A stretch of 64,000 nucleotides of DNA, taken from Hyposmocoma kahamanoa (Eukaryota > Arthropoda > Insecta > Lepidoptera > Cosmopterigidae). Made by a program: the position numbers and the translations under genes. Where the stretch lies: NCBI RefSeq assembly GCF_003589595.1, contig NW_020654810.1:9528739-9592738 (forward strand). Direction: 5' to 3'. The notes under the pieces were generated by a model. The model did not search any database. It worked only from the letters and a program-made list of their open reading frames with translations, and had not been told where the DNA came from. Shown here one piece after another: positions 23,074 through 35,200 of the stretch (the stretch's first letter is position 1; every line of letters starts with the position of its first letter).

Positions 23074-25899
23074 TTAACATTGTAGATAGCTCGAAGTCTC
23101 ATTCTCGAAAAAAATTTGCATATTCAGACTATAACTGAGTGTTACATTTAAAAATGTACTATATTGACTTGGGTCCACTGTTCTTGAAAAGTAACGATTT
23201 GTAGGAAACAAAAAATTCACCATTGGATTAGCACAAATAACATCTGTACATATTTCACCAGTTCTTCCTATTGCCTGTTGCTGCAGTTCTACATCAGTTT
23301 TATGATTATTACGCCTCATGATCTTTTGCAGCTTTTTCATTTTCTTCCTTGAGATTGTATTACCACCTGAATCTTCATGAATTCTTTTATTTTCAATATT
23401 GTGCTCCTAAAATATGAAAATTGTTTCAACTACTTTACACATACAGATATATTTATTAATTAAATGAAAGTCAATTAGTTAGTTCGAATTACCTGATTCT
23501 TACATAAATTTTCCATTTTCTTTGTATGTTCTTCTGGTGACATCCTAACGTAAGGTTGGCAAATCCACGGAGGTAAAATCAAACTAAATTGTTCTCTAGT
23601 CAGGGTGTTGCATTCATATTGAATTTTACCTTCATGGTATGGTAGGTATTTTTCTTTAATTTTCATACATACTTGTCTGAAATCATGAAGATTCTGAGCT
23701 GTTGCTAAAATATGCCTTGCTTCATTATTTTCCTCAAAGGTAAATCTGTAAAAGAAAGTAAATCACACTACAACTCCAAAACATATGCAGTATTAAATAA
23801 TATTCATATTCATCCCTTTAAAGTCAAGGACACAATTCCTTACAGATTACAAAATCTGTTTGTAATAAATGAAATTGTAAGCTTACATTTTATGGAATAT
23901 CTTAAACAAATGACCCCTTATGTATGACGTGGGACAAGGGTACTTTTCAACTATATCCAAGTACTCTTCTGCTATTTCCCATGTTACAGCATTGATTCCT
24001 TCAAATAATGCAGGGTTGGTGAGTATGCCTTCTGCACTCATCACCCCATTTACTTTAGTAAAGGTTAAACATCTGTACACATCTTCTAAGCACTGGATGT
24101 TACCATTTGCAAACATTGGTAAAGATATTGCTTCTCTGAAATATAAAAAAATGTTTTATAAATTAAGATTAACCTGTCACACATCCTAGAGACAGACAGC
24201 TTCCCTAGCCATTTTGGTAAAAACAAATCTTCATTTTTTTTAATGCTGGATGAAAACACAACTGCGAGTTAGAGACACCATGTGGTACTAGAATGCTACA
24301 GTACCAAAATCAAATTCCAGCACATATAGGACTTAATCTAAAGGAGATTCTTAAAGTGATTGGTCCATTCATAGAATATATTAATGGCTAGAACAGTCAA
24401 TTTTAAAAACTGAGTAATTTATTTATGACACAATTTGATAATACTTATCATATGCTTATTGTTAAATATTAAATTATAATATGGTATAATTGCAACATGA
24501 AATTATCCACACTTTGAAAAAAGCTCTTTCAACATACTTAACAGCCCTAATATGTTCCCAACTAGCTATTCCAGTAAGAGGACCTTTCTGCTCCCTCGTT
24601 CTGCCATGCACAGTCAATAACTTGCACCCAGCATTCTGCAGCATTAGGGCATATTGAACTGACTTTTCTATATCTTCAAATATTCTTATTTTACATGTTA
24701 TTGGCACTGATACAGCCTTTGACATAGCTGAAACTGAAAAAATGATTACATTTTTTGCTTCATATATGTATTTGGCAGATGTGAGGAAGGTGTATGTTGA
24801 GCCAGAACAATGATATCAATATACTCAGTGATATCAAGTCGAAATCTTCAAAATGTACATGAAAGTGTTACTTATTCGATTTAATGAAATTTGCTTTAGA
24901 GTTTTAACCAAACAGATTTGTTTACTTTTTGTTCACAATGGATTGGAACAGACTATAGCAATTAACAAACACTATGCAAACTCGATATTTGTCAAGATTG
25001 CATTTTTGAAGCCAAATTATAGAATAGAATAGAACTATTTATTTCGGACCATGATCCATAGTAATGTTAGCTAATTTACTCAGCTAATTTAAATTAAACT
25101 AAAAATTAAGAAAAATAAATACAATAAATAGCAATAATATATTTTATAATCTATGATGAACAACTTCTAAAAAAATCATTACATCAATTTGAAAATTATA
25201 AAAATATTGCAAGTTTGTGAAAAGTCGCATGCATAGTGTTAGTTGCTGGTGTCGACAGGGTCACCACACTTATTGACACAGACTTAAAAGCATTTTCTGA
25301 CCAGATAAAGCAGATTTTACATGAATAAATATAGTGACTCCCATTGTAAATAACTCCTGATGCCATGATGACAATTTGATAAGAATGCTATCTGTACTAT
25401 TCATCATGTGAAATAGAATTTCAGTTATTGGGTTTTGGCTTATAGTGAACAGTTACCAATGTTTTTTAAAAGCTCCCAATCATCCTGAAGAAAAGAGCCG
25501 TATCTTCCCCGTTTCGCTATTGATTGTGGACAACCAAGATTGATATCAATTGCATCGCAATACGGCTCTGCCAGTTTCGCTGCTGCCGCCAAAACCTCTG
25601 GGTTGTTGCCACAGAACTAGAACAAGATCTATCAATTTATAACAGTTACAAAGGATATTTTAAAAATAATCTGTGACTAATACCTGCACGATTAAAGGGC
25701 GGTCTTCTTCACAAGTAATTAAATTATCTTTTCTGTACTTATGATCTTTAGTAAAGACATTACTGTGAAACATAGGAGTGTAACAGAGTTGTGCTCCATG
25801 TCTTCTGCATAAAAGCCTCCAGGCAAGTTCACTGGCGTCAACCATAGGCGCCACCACATATCTAGGACTACCTAACGAGCGGAACCAATCGTAGGTCAT
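23074..25899 (-). CDS. DUS1L: DUS1L tRNA-dihydrouridine synthase
   Basis: This FMN enzyme reduces uridines (positions 16/17 by homology with yeast Dus1) in the tRNA D-loop using NADPH. Six exons in order are 25899-25684, 25616-25457, 24733-24538, 24135-23887, 23745-23493 and 23406-23074; phases agree and give 468 aa, close to human DUS1L. FMN-barrel motifs are in order: [12 protein letters not shown] near 17, DINLGCPQ with the catalytic-type cysteine at 101, [26 protein letters not shown] and [15 protein letters not shown]. After the catalytic and helical domains there is a basic tail ([14 protein letters not shown]). Intron 2 (24734-25456) contains a TAGAATAGAATAGAACTATT retroelement-like tail near 25020. 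It is divergent from SMPD4 across a 6.3 kb transposon nest. Confidence 0.92.
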
Positions 25900-26448
25900 A
25901 ATAGTTCCTTATAAATTTAAAAAAATAGTAAATAAAATACACGTGCAAAACTGAGAGCATGAATCAAAGCAGTTCAAACATTGAATTTTTTTGTAAGTCA
26001 ATGAGTTCAAAGCACAATATACGATTCTAAAATCTAATTTTGCTATGACTGCTTAGAAAGAAAGTGATGCACCTATTCAGCAAGCATGGTATTACTACTC
26101 TTTTTGTTTTGCATAGTTTACTGCTACTTTATCAGAAAACGCATCGTGAATGTAGTTTCTGAACGAAAACAAATACGCTCTTTGGACTTGCAAAAAGATA
26201 GTGTTGGGTCATAGAAAAATTTCCAATTTGAAAAAATCATATTTCTGAGAAAAAAAAATATATTTCTGAATATTTTTCCCATCAAAAATACGAAACGAAA
26301 TACACAAACGAAATAGGGTCGTATTCCAGAACTGTACTCAATGCTCAAGTCAGGATTTGAGCAGACTTGAGTATGATTTCAAGCACTGGAAATACTACTC
26401 TAGTGGCAAGGACTTGAGTATGATTTTGAGTGCTCACTGCAATACTTA

Positions 26449-26601
26449 AGTTCTATGACAACTAGAACCTGTTTGTTTGTTATGTTTGAAATCTGTCAAT
26501 AAACGAAATACTAAGTACTTTACAAATCTATTTATTTGTGTTTATCTAGGTTCATTAAACAAACTTAAGCTTTCCACATCTTCTATCAACCACCAACTCC
26601 A
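26449..26601 (+). repeat. Copia 5' long terminal repeat
   Basis: Aligns with 30664-30815 over its length; both share GACAACTAG/TACAACTAG near the start, TTTGTTATGTTTGAA in the middle and CTTTCCACATCTTCTATC near the end. The start is not a clean TG, so its first few bases are uncertain. It ends in CA. Confidence 0.82.
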
Positions 26602-26604
26602 CCA

Positions 26605-26618
26605 GGTTATGGGCCCAG
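26605..26618 (+). promoter_or_regulatory. Copia primer-binding site for initiator tRNA-Met
   Basis: GGTTATGGGCCCAG lies 3 bases after the 5' terminal repeat. It is complementary to the anticodon region of initiator tRNA-Met, the internal half-tRNA priming mode known from Drosophila copia. Confidence 0.8.
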
Positions 26619-26630
26619 ACCCGCAAGGCA

Positions 26631-29600
26631 ATGAGTGAAATGGAGCTTACCAAAATTCAATTAACGAAACTAGACGGCCACAATTGGGTATTATGGAAGT
26701 ACCGAATGACAGCCTTGCTAAGAGGTATGGACAGGCTCATGGATATTGTGGTTGGTAAAACACGACCTCCAGATGGAAGCGGTGATGCAGCAAAATATTT
26801 GTACAATAAGACACTTCGAGATTTTGTGAAGTTAGAGAGCACAGCCTTACTCTTGGTAACGAACAACGTAACAGATGAGACGCTTGGTAAAGTGATCAGA
26901 TTGTCTACACCAATAGAAGTTTCATAGATTATATGAGGGACCTAATGAGGGCCGACTCTACGATCTATGTTTAGAATCTTTAAATTTAAGAGGGAACCGT
27001 CAAATGACACATCGACTCATATATCGAAATTAAAGAATCTGTGGCATAGTCTGAAGGAAGAGTTACTGAAAGAAGAAAAGGTGGAACTACCCGAAGTACT
27101 TCTTAAGTTAGTAATCTGTAAAATCCTGGACACGCTGCCGGATACTATTTTTTCATTTAAGTCGCGCTGGCTGTTAATGTCAAAGAATGATAGAACAGTA
27201 GACAATATTACGGGCCAATTGTGTGCACACGAAAAAGCGCTCAACGCTAATGTTGTTGATGTTGCGTCAAATGAAACTGCGCTTTATGGGAAGGTTAATA
27301 AAAAGGTTGCTAAGCGTAATGACCAAAAAGACCAAGGGACAAAGAAGAAGTATAAATGTTTTATTTGTAAGGAACTTGGTCATCTGAAAATGGATTGCCC
27401 AAAAGGTGGCAACAAGGAGAAGGTAAACAAACCATGGTAGTTCTAATATGATGTTACTAACGGTGAATGCAACAGATTTTGGCACTGATTGTGATGATTG
27501 GTATTTATTTATATATTTATTTATAGACAAAATGTGTAACATAACAGTTTGCACCATGGCGTTACGACAATTTAGTTAATAAATAACATTTTAAAAAGAA
27601 GAAAAAACAAATACACAAAACAACAAGAAATAGAACAATAAAATAAACTTAAAATTATCTATTTACTAATTCATTCATACATCTCTCCAAAACTCTCTTC
27701 CATTCCGTCATCAGTCTCTCTATCCCAGTCACAAACACATCACACTGCGGCGATGCTGCGAGCATGGAGTTGAGGAGTGCAGTCGTACGTGGAATAGGCG
27801 AGTGTCGGTGCAGTTCAGTGCGAGAGGGCTCGATTGCCAGGAGGGGCACACCACGTCGCCTGTTGCAGTAATCGTCAGGGACCCTGAATCTAAGGATCTT
27901 TTCCACTAGGCTCACACTGTCAATATTATTTCTTAATACATTTATAATGAATCTAAGTGATGCGACATTCCTACGCAATTCCAAGGACTCAGGTATGTGG
28001 ACAATGGTGCTACACATCATGTCACTATGCGCGGAGATCTAGTCCAAGATTTTGAATACTTTGGTGAAACTCACACAATAACTACGGCAGACGGAAACAT
28101 GATAAAGGCTGTTGGGAAAGGCACAGTTCATGTTGAAGTCAATGTTAGAGATAAGATTGAAAATCTTTTCTTAAGAGATGTTTGGTATGTTCCCCAGATT
28201 AGCAAAAACCTTTTCTCAGTGCTTAGTTCACAGGATAGAAATCCCACAAGCCTATTTGAGTCAAGGGAAACAAAATGTTCAATGAAGGTTAATGATGGTA
28301 TTATTTTAACAGGGAAAAGGCAAAGGTATGGTGGTCTGTATAAGATAGATTGCAAAGCCCTGCTGTTTCAATCAATTTAATTGAGCATGGAGATAAACTT
28401 CAATTATACCATAAAAGGTTAGGACATCAAAATAAACAGCATGTCAAAAGATTGATAGAGAGAGTACTAGGAATAAAGACGTCAGATAATGGAGAACTAT
28501 GCGAAGGGTGTGTTTTTGGAAAAGCACATAGACAACCGTTTGGTGTTCGCGAAAAAGCTACCAAGTCTGGTGAACGTATACACTCTAACGTTTGTGGTCC
28601 CTTCCCTGCAAGTATTTCTGAATATCGATACTTCGTATTATTCAAAGATGAGTTTAAACGATACAGATATGTGTATTTCTTGAAAAATAAAGCCGATGTA
28701 TATAAAAAGCTGAAACAAATGCTGTCTGAGGCTAAAAATGCTGCACACGGTGTCAAGGAGCTTTTAAGTGATAATGGGAGAGAATACAATAACAAGAGAG
28801 TACGAGATCTACTTGAACAAATTGGAATAAAGCAAAGGCTTATTACGCCTTACACGCCAGAACAGAATGGGTGTAGCGAAAGGGAACACCGTACTATAGT
28901 CGAATTTGCTAGAGCAATTATGCACGCGCATGAAGAGTTACCTCAGAATTTGTGGGCTGAGATGGTAAATACTGCTGTTTATATTCTGAACAGGACAAGA
29001 CCAACTACAGTGGAACACAAATCGCCTTATAAACTTTGGCTTAATAAGAAGCCTCAGATAAAGCACTTGGGGATAATTGGTTCACTTTGATTTGTGCATG
29101 TACCAAAGCAGAGGAGAAAGAAAATGCAAAATGCGTTTTAATTGGCTACAACGATGATGATGGATATAGACTTTGGAACCCAAAAAAACGGTCTAGAGAC
29201 GTTATATTCGCTGAAAAAGCTTTAAGAACTTCAATGAATGAACCCATAAATAATGAAAATGAAGTTGAGGTGTATTAGCTGTAGAAGTTTTTCTACAGCT
29301 AATAAAATAAAAGTTCAAAATGGCATCAATGAACAAAATTTGGAAGCCGATGAGAAATATGATGCTCAAAACATTTTGCCAGAAAAGTCTATTGAATCGG
29401 GGGGAATGATATTGTTAACGAAGATGATACCATTGATGAAGATAACGATGACAAAGGTGACATCATTGATGAAGATAATTGATATCACAACTGCCTTCTT
29501 ATATGGGTCTCTAGATTAAGAAATTTTTGTGAAACAACCGGAAGGCTATGACGACGGCTCGGGCGGGTCGAGTTCGTCTTTTGCAGAAGAGTCTTTATGG

Positions 29601-30630
29601 GTTAAAGCAAGCACCACGATGCTGGAACCGTTGTATTACAGACTTCTTCAATGAAATTGGTTTTAAGATAAATGAAGCAGATCCATATCTTTTGATAAAA
29701 AAAACAGCGTTCGGAAAAGTGATTATGGCTTTGTACGTGGATGAGTTAATTAACGAACTCAATGGTCGGTTCAAGATAACCACAAAGCCTGTCTCTTATT
29801 TCTTAGGAATAGAGATAGAGAGCAGAGAAGACGGAATCAAAATATTCCAAACTTCTTATGTACAGAAGATCTTGAGGAAATTTGGGATGGATACTTGTAA
29901 ACCGGTCTCGACGCCGATTGTAAAAGACAGTACGTCAAGCAAGAAAGTGGATATGAGTTATATGAAAAATAATTACAGAGCAATCGTTGTACCCTTGGCA
30001 TACTTAATGGTATGCACTAGACCTGACATTGCATATGCTGTTAGTGTAGTATCACTGAGTCTGGAAAAACCAGAAGAAGCAGACTGTGTTGTGTGCGACT
30101 GAAGCACATAATGCGGTATTTGCAGTACACACCAGATCTAGGTATCAAGTATAAGAAAAATTACAAACAAGGCATTTTGGAATGTTACAGCGATGCTGTT
30201 CATGCGGGAGATTTCAGCACTGGAAGATCCACAAGCGTGGTGCTGCGCATGTATGCGGGAGGAGCCATCTCGTACTTGTGTCAAAGACAGACAAGTCTCT
30301 CAATTTCCACTACAGAGGCTGAAACTGTAGTGGCTAGCGAAGCTCTCTCTTGAAAAACTCTATGGCTGTCTCGACTAATATAGGATCTTGTTAATCTTAA
30401 GAAGATTCCGTGTTTAAAAGTTGATAACGAAGCTGCTATAAGGCTAGCAGAAAATCCTGAATTTCACCGTGGTACTAAACATATCCGGGTGCGACATTTT
30501 TTTGTTAGAGAGCTAGTGAATAGTGGTGATCTAATCGTCGACAAGATGACTAGTGACGACCAGCTAGCTGATATTTTCACGAAACCACTTGCCAGAACCG
30601 GACTAGGAGGATTTCAGAACAAATAGGTCT
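26631..30630 (+). pseudogene. Copia gag-pol remnant
   Basis: Gag-like sequence runs from 26631 to about 27440 with one frame break near 26927 and a zinc knuckle of the form CX2CX4HX4C (CFICKELGHLKMDC). The protease motif reads DNGA (usual DSGA) near 28000. Integrase runs 28350-29090 with the HHCC region and D/E residues, but the first catalytic Asp is Asn (IHSNVCGP). Reverse transcriptase (29087-30060) is broken, and the YVDD box reads YVDE followed by a deletion. RNase H (30100-30630) keeps STTEAE. The protease start is interrupted by 27505-27991. Confidence 0.88.
27505..27991 (-). mobile_element. 3' end of a LINE inserted in copia
   Basis: The exact duplication GGTAT lies at 27500-27504 and 27992-27996; removing one copy and the insert rejoins the copia protease frame around the DNGA motif. 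On the minus strand the insert encodes about 110 residues resembling the C-terminal end of insect non-LTR polymerases (ELRRNVASLRFIINVL, then RRRGVPLLA and RTELHRHSPIPRTTALLNSM). It ends at 27505-27530 in an (AAATA)-like tail, so it is a 5'-truncated target-primed insertion. Confidence 0.85.
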
Positions 30631-30647
30631 CTGTTGAAAGGAGATGT

Positions 30648-30664
30648 TAAAAAAAAAAAGGGGG
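30648..30664 (+). promoter_or_regulatory. Copia polypurine tract
   Basis: A run of A followed by GGGGG immediately before the 3' terminal repeat, the position of the plus-strand primer. Confidence 0.7.
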
Positions 30665-30815
30665 TTACTATACAACTAGAACCTGTCTGTTTGTTATGTT
30701 TGAAGTCTGTCAATAAAAGAAAAACTAAGTACTTTACAAATCTATATAATTGTGTTTATCTAGGTTAATTAAACAAGCTTAAGCTTTCCACATCTTCTAT
30801 CCACCACCAAATCCA
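30664..30815 (+). repeat. Copia 3' long terminal repeat
   Basis: Pairs with 26449-26601; about 10 substitutions in 140 bases. It ends TCCA followed by the duplication ACTTA. Confidence 0.82.
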
Positions 30816-30859
30816 ACTTAGAATACGACCATTAGACTGTGATTTTTTTTGCATCCTCT

Positions 30860-31030
30860 TTCCAAAACTCTACTCAATGCTTAAGTCAGGACAATAAGTA
30901 TGATTTCAAGCACTGGAAATACGACCCTAATGGTAAGGACTTGAGAATGATTTCTAGTCATAAGTCAATGTTTCTAGTGCTTTAAATCATCCACAAGTCC
31001 GGACTTGAGCATAAAGTAGAGTTCTGGAAC
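30860..31030 (+). mobile_element. MITE, GGGTCGTATTCC family, copy 3
   Basis: Contains CTACTCAATGCTTAAGTCAG near its left end, then AAGCACTGGAAATACGACCC, and ends TAGAGTTCTGGAAC. Both extreme termini are eroded. It lies about 30 bases beyond the copia/MITE junction. Confidence 0.65.
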
Positions 31031-31139
31031 ATTTTTTTATTTATTTATTAAGGCTTTGGCAAAGCCATCAGTCTAAACATGAAGTTCAATTTCTGTAAAT
31101 ATGGCCGCCACAAAGTGGATAGGCAATTTGAGGCGACGT

Positions 31140-31372
31140 CATTGACTTACAAATAAATGGACGACGGGTCTAATACAAAAACCACGAAAAAAATGTCCCA
31201 AGTCAACCTATTCGAAATTTAAATTGTAATGTCATCGCAGTATCGCGCTGTCAGTCGAACAAATGAAGACTAAAGCGGAGTTTGGCGCTCTGTATACGAT
31301 TTTAGCGCCTTACAAGTGCGGACACTTTTTAGCGCGGACCCGACGCGACGTCCATATAATTGTAAGTCAATG
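31140..31372 (+). mobile_element. 233-bp MITE with 8-bp target duplication
   Basis: Same family as 11637-11864 in opposite orientation, and near-identical along the body (for example AGACTAAAGCGGAGTTTGGC and ACACTTTTTAGCGCGGACCC). Ends CATTGACTTACAAATAAATG and TAATTGTAAGTCAATG. The exact duplication GGCGACGT lies at 31132-31139 and 31373-31380. Confidence 0.92.
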
Positions 31373-31836
31373 GGCGACGTGCTTGGATTGACTCGGGATT
31401 CCTTAAAACGGGCCGATACGGGTATTTTAGTTCGAGACTCGTATAATTTCGCGTTTTAATCTTCGATTAAGGCACGTTGGCACTATCCTATTCCACTTTA
31501 ACCTAGATTTCACAAAATAATTGAAAGTCAAAATAAAAACGACACTTTTCCCTCCAAAAGGTCCAGAGCGAATCCGTTCTGTAATAAGACCTTTTTTATT
31601 TTTTCCATCCTCTAAGTGTACCGTACACACGCCAGAACATCAAGCTACACATTGACGTGTCTTGTTCCGTGGCGCTGGAGACGATTTTCGAACAAAATGT
31701 GTAGTCTGATATGCCGTTGTCTACATGGTACTATACAAATGTGGCGCTTTGAAGGGGGCATTCACTATCCTGCCGTCGCTAGTCGTCCGTGCAATGCAGG
31801 ATTATGAATGTAGTCACAGCATGCAAACCATCTTGC

Positions 31837-31886
31837 AATGCGTCCTGTAAGACGTCATACACGTATGACATCTTACAGGACGCATT
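31837..31886. repeat. 50-base hairpin
   Basis: Two 23-base arms starting AATGCGTCCTGTAAGACGTC with one mismatch (C/T, a G-U pair in RNA) around the 4-base loop CACG. It lies about 340 bases upstream of the proposed SMPD4 start. The function is unknown. Confidence 0.8.
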
Positions 31887-32224
31887 GGCCCACGGGCCAA
31901 ATGCAGGATAGTGTGTGAGCAATCTCCTACCTACGTGACGGACTGACATGCAGGTAGTGAATGGGCCGTTTTACTTCAACTGACATTGCATTCATATTCG
32001 CAAAAAAAAGTTCTAACGGAGTTTTGGGTTTGTTTTGTTTTGTAATGTGATTCCTTATTTATAACATTTTCTAATTGTAACGATCTTCTGTATCATTTAG
32101 AAGGCTATGTCCGGTACAATTCTATTATTGTACTACAAAATAATATTTTAAATCCAAGTTCAAAATTGTATAACCTATGAAAACAGTAACGGAATTACTT
32201 CGACGAAATACATCATCAAACGCC

Positions 32225-35200
32225 ATGGCCGACGACATAATGGTAATTTTCACATTTTACCAAGGCACTCCATGTACAAAATCATCTCAATAAGGCAATA
32301 CATTCAAAATCTTTTGTTAAATCGACTAGATATGGTCGCTATAAAATAATACCATACCATAACGTAACGCATTAAAGAGTAAAATCTGTAATGTATAACA
32401 AACATGTAATACTGTATATATATGTGTATATTGTGTGTGTAGTTCACCGAGTGTCAAAAATACATCATGTACATGACAGTCACTCAGTGGCCCAACGGTT
32501 TGCACTATGTGCGCTTAACGAGGAGGTCCCGGGTTCGATTCCCTGTAAGACCAATTTGGGAAACAACCTTTTTTAAGTTGATTCTGGTCTGGGTGAGTTC
32601 TGTTGCTGTGGTACTCATAGTACTGGGAATTCACTAGTTCGAGACCATGTGGTCTCGAGAGAATTCACTCTGGTTGATGTCTGGCATATTGTTATTAATA
32701 ATGTATATATAATATGTTTTCAGACTCGGTTCTACACATGTCTAAACTTCCGTTTAGAAGAGAAACTAGCTGAGCTTACAAGAATAATAGATCATTCAAC
32801 ACCAACCAAAGAACTTCAAGTATTATTTCCTCAACTCATCAACAATATCTTCGCATCGAGCAATGGATGGAACCTGAAAACAGTGACTTGCGACAATACT
32901 CGTACCAATAGATATGAGTTTGAGGCACTGATTAGCTTTTTAGAGCCTCAGGGACCCATGTTCAGATTGTGTTATAAGTTACTGTCTGATCCACAGTACA
33001 AATACAATCTGTCTTTGAATGTTTTGCCTGTAAGTCCAACTAAAAGTAAACCTATTACAGTCGGTCTTTTTTGAGGACGGAGTAAAATGACATTTGCAGG
33101 GTTGCCACTTCTCATAAAATTTTAAATAGTTGTGTAGTTATTGTCAATAGTTTTATCAATAGATTGTGAAAGAATTTTAAATTTTGCCAAATATGACTGA
33201 ATTGTGAATATTACTACATTGTAATGATTACATTATATCCTTCATTTGATTGCAATGATTGCATTATAGCCTTCTTTATTCTTATTTTGACAGTTGGCCT
33301 AGTGGTATCAATTTTTATTCATATTCATTTTAATAAGAATAGCTGGATTTCATTGTCTCTTTGTATTTGTCATAAAGATAGTTTTAAATACAGGGTATGT
33401 GTGTATGTATGAACTTACAAAAATTGTCAATGCAAATAAAGTTGTGCTCAGTAATTGGGTGTATAATGGGACGAAGATGATTCAAATGAGACAAGTTCAG
33501 CTATTTATTCCATAAGCATAAGTGATGTGCAGTTGATTGTCGATAAAATCTTTATTGACTGCAATCAGTAGCTGCTTGCAAGCGGACAACAATGAAAAAT
33601 TTTGTGCAATGAACTTTGATTTTACTCCATCTTAAAAAAAGACAGACTATAATCAGTTTGTCCATCTGTTTGTAAGTTAAGTTAATGATTAAAGCCTAGT
33701 GGGACAGGCCTAATGTCAGCATAAGGCTGTTAGACAGCTGGTATGTTCTGCTCTGTTCATGCATTCTTGTATATTTGATGGTGTTCCTATTCTCCTACAA
33801 AGACCAATATGAACATAAAGATATAGTAATAATAACTATAATATAATATGATAATAGAGATACTCTTATGTTAGTAAAGAGATTGCTTGGTGTTCGTATT
33901 AAACTACTTTATGATTGTAGCGGATTCTATCAATGGGTTAGACTAGGTGCTAACGATGACTGAACAAGACCAAAGCAAATGTACTTATAGTTTATTGATT
34001 TACTACGAAACACATCGGCTATCAATAAAAAAAGGAAAACAACAGTAAAGAAAAGGCGCCGAAAACAATCACATTTAAATTTAGAATTTAAATATAAAAC
34101 TAAAACTTACAGAGACTATAGAATATATACAAAAGAGATTTGTGGCGACTGCTGCGATTCGCTAATTATTTTTTGCTAACAATTAATTTTTGAAATGGAA
34201 GCTGTCTATCTCATGTTCTGATTTTAAAATTATTCAGCTCAACAGGCGAAAATAATAAATTTAAATTACTATTTTCTGCAATTAGTGTATACATTCATTT
34301 TTAGTTAGTTATATCAACAAGATAAGATTGGTGTTTGACATATTACATAAAATATAACCAAGCAACACCACAGGTACTAATCAGAAAAAATGCAATCAAA
34401 ATGTTGACTTTGGACAATTGCAGGTATAACTTTAGAATATAGACAAGTGCATCAAAATTAGTAAAAATAAATGAAGTTAACCAGAATTAAATGCACTCTG
34501 GCTTATATTATGGTACCTTCAAATGCCTTGTTTTATATATACAAGCTTTTATTTAGCATTTAATTGTTATCTTAAATCTCCATTGTGTAAAAACAGCTGT
34601 GATCTAATTAAAATATTAATTAAAATAAATAGCCAAAGTCCAAGTTATTACAAAAATATCTGGATGATCTGTGATTTTTTGAGTTGCCCCTAAATACTTT
34701 AATATACATATAATAGACACATACCTTTCTATATTGCTTAATGCTTTTTTATTGAAGGATCAACTTCTTTTTCAATTTTATTTTATTTCAAATTTATTTT
34801 ATAAATGTTTTATTTTTTCAGTTAGATCTCAGGATGAGTTTAGAAAGAGGCAGGTGTCCTCAATTTTACTCAGACTTGCTGGTAATGGACTCGCAGACTA
34901 TGAATGTGGTTGCTTTGGCACTGAGTATCCTTTTTATTGTACTTTTTAGTATGCAAATTGTATACCTAATTGGGAGAAGATAATACAAAAATCTGAAACA
35001 AGATGGTAATAATTTTTTTAGATTATATTTTTATGAAATACACCTTCTGTAGAAGATATAAAATCCCAATAGTGTTATAAAACTGATCATTTGAGTTATT
35101 GACATTTGCTGCATATATAACAATACATAAAATGCAATTTTACTTCCATTCAACCTTCTATAATATTATACAAGTTTCCTAATTTATAATTATTTTAGCA

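Larger units (their letters stand above)
26449..30815 (+). mobile_element. Degenerate Ty1/copia retrotransposon
   Basis: Two long terminal repeats of about 152 bp (26449-26601 and about 30664-30815) differ at roughly 10 of 140 aligned bases. The exact 5-bp target duplication ACTTA lies at 26444-26448 and 30816-30820. A primer-binding site and a polypurine tract are in place, and coding remnants run in the order gag, protease, integrase, reverse transcriptase, RNase H, which defines the copia order. Stops, frameshifts, a foreign insertion and a deletion in the polymerase show it is dead. Divergence of the repeats indicates an old insertion. Confidence 0.9.
26316..30830 (+). mobile_element. MITE, GGGTCGTATTCC family, copy 2, split by copia
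   Basis: The left part 26316-26448 begins GGGTCGTATTCCAGAACTGT and follows copy 1 for about 110 bases. The right terminus GAATACGACC resumes at 30821 directly after the copia target duplication. The element was therefore present before the copia insertion. Confidence 0.75.
25900..32224. other. Transposon nest between DUS1L and SMPD4
   Basis: This stretch holds a split MITE, a copia element with a LINE fragment inside it, two further MITEs and a hairpin, each listed separately. About 400 bases at the left and 850 at the right without listed elements should contain the DUS1L and SMPD4 promoters. Confidence 0.6.
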
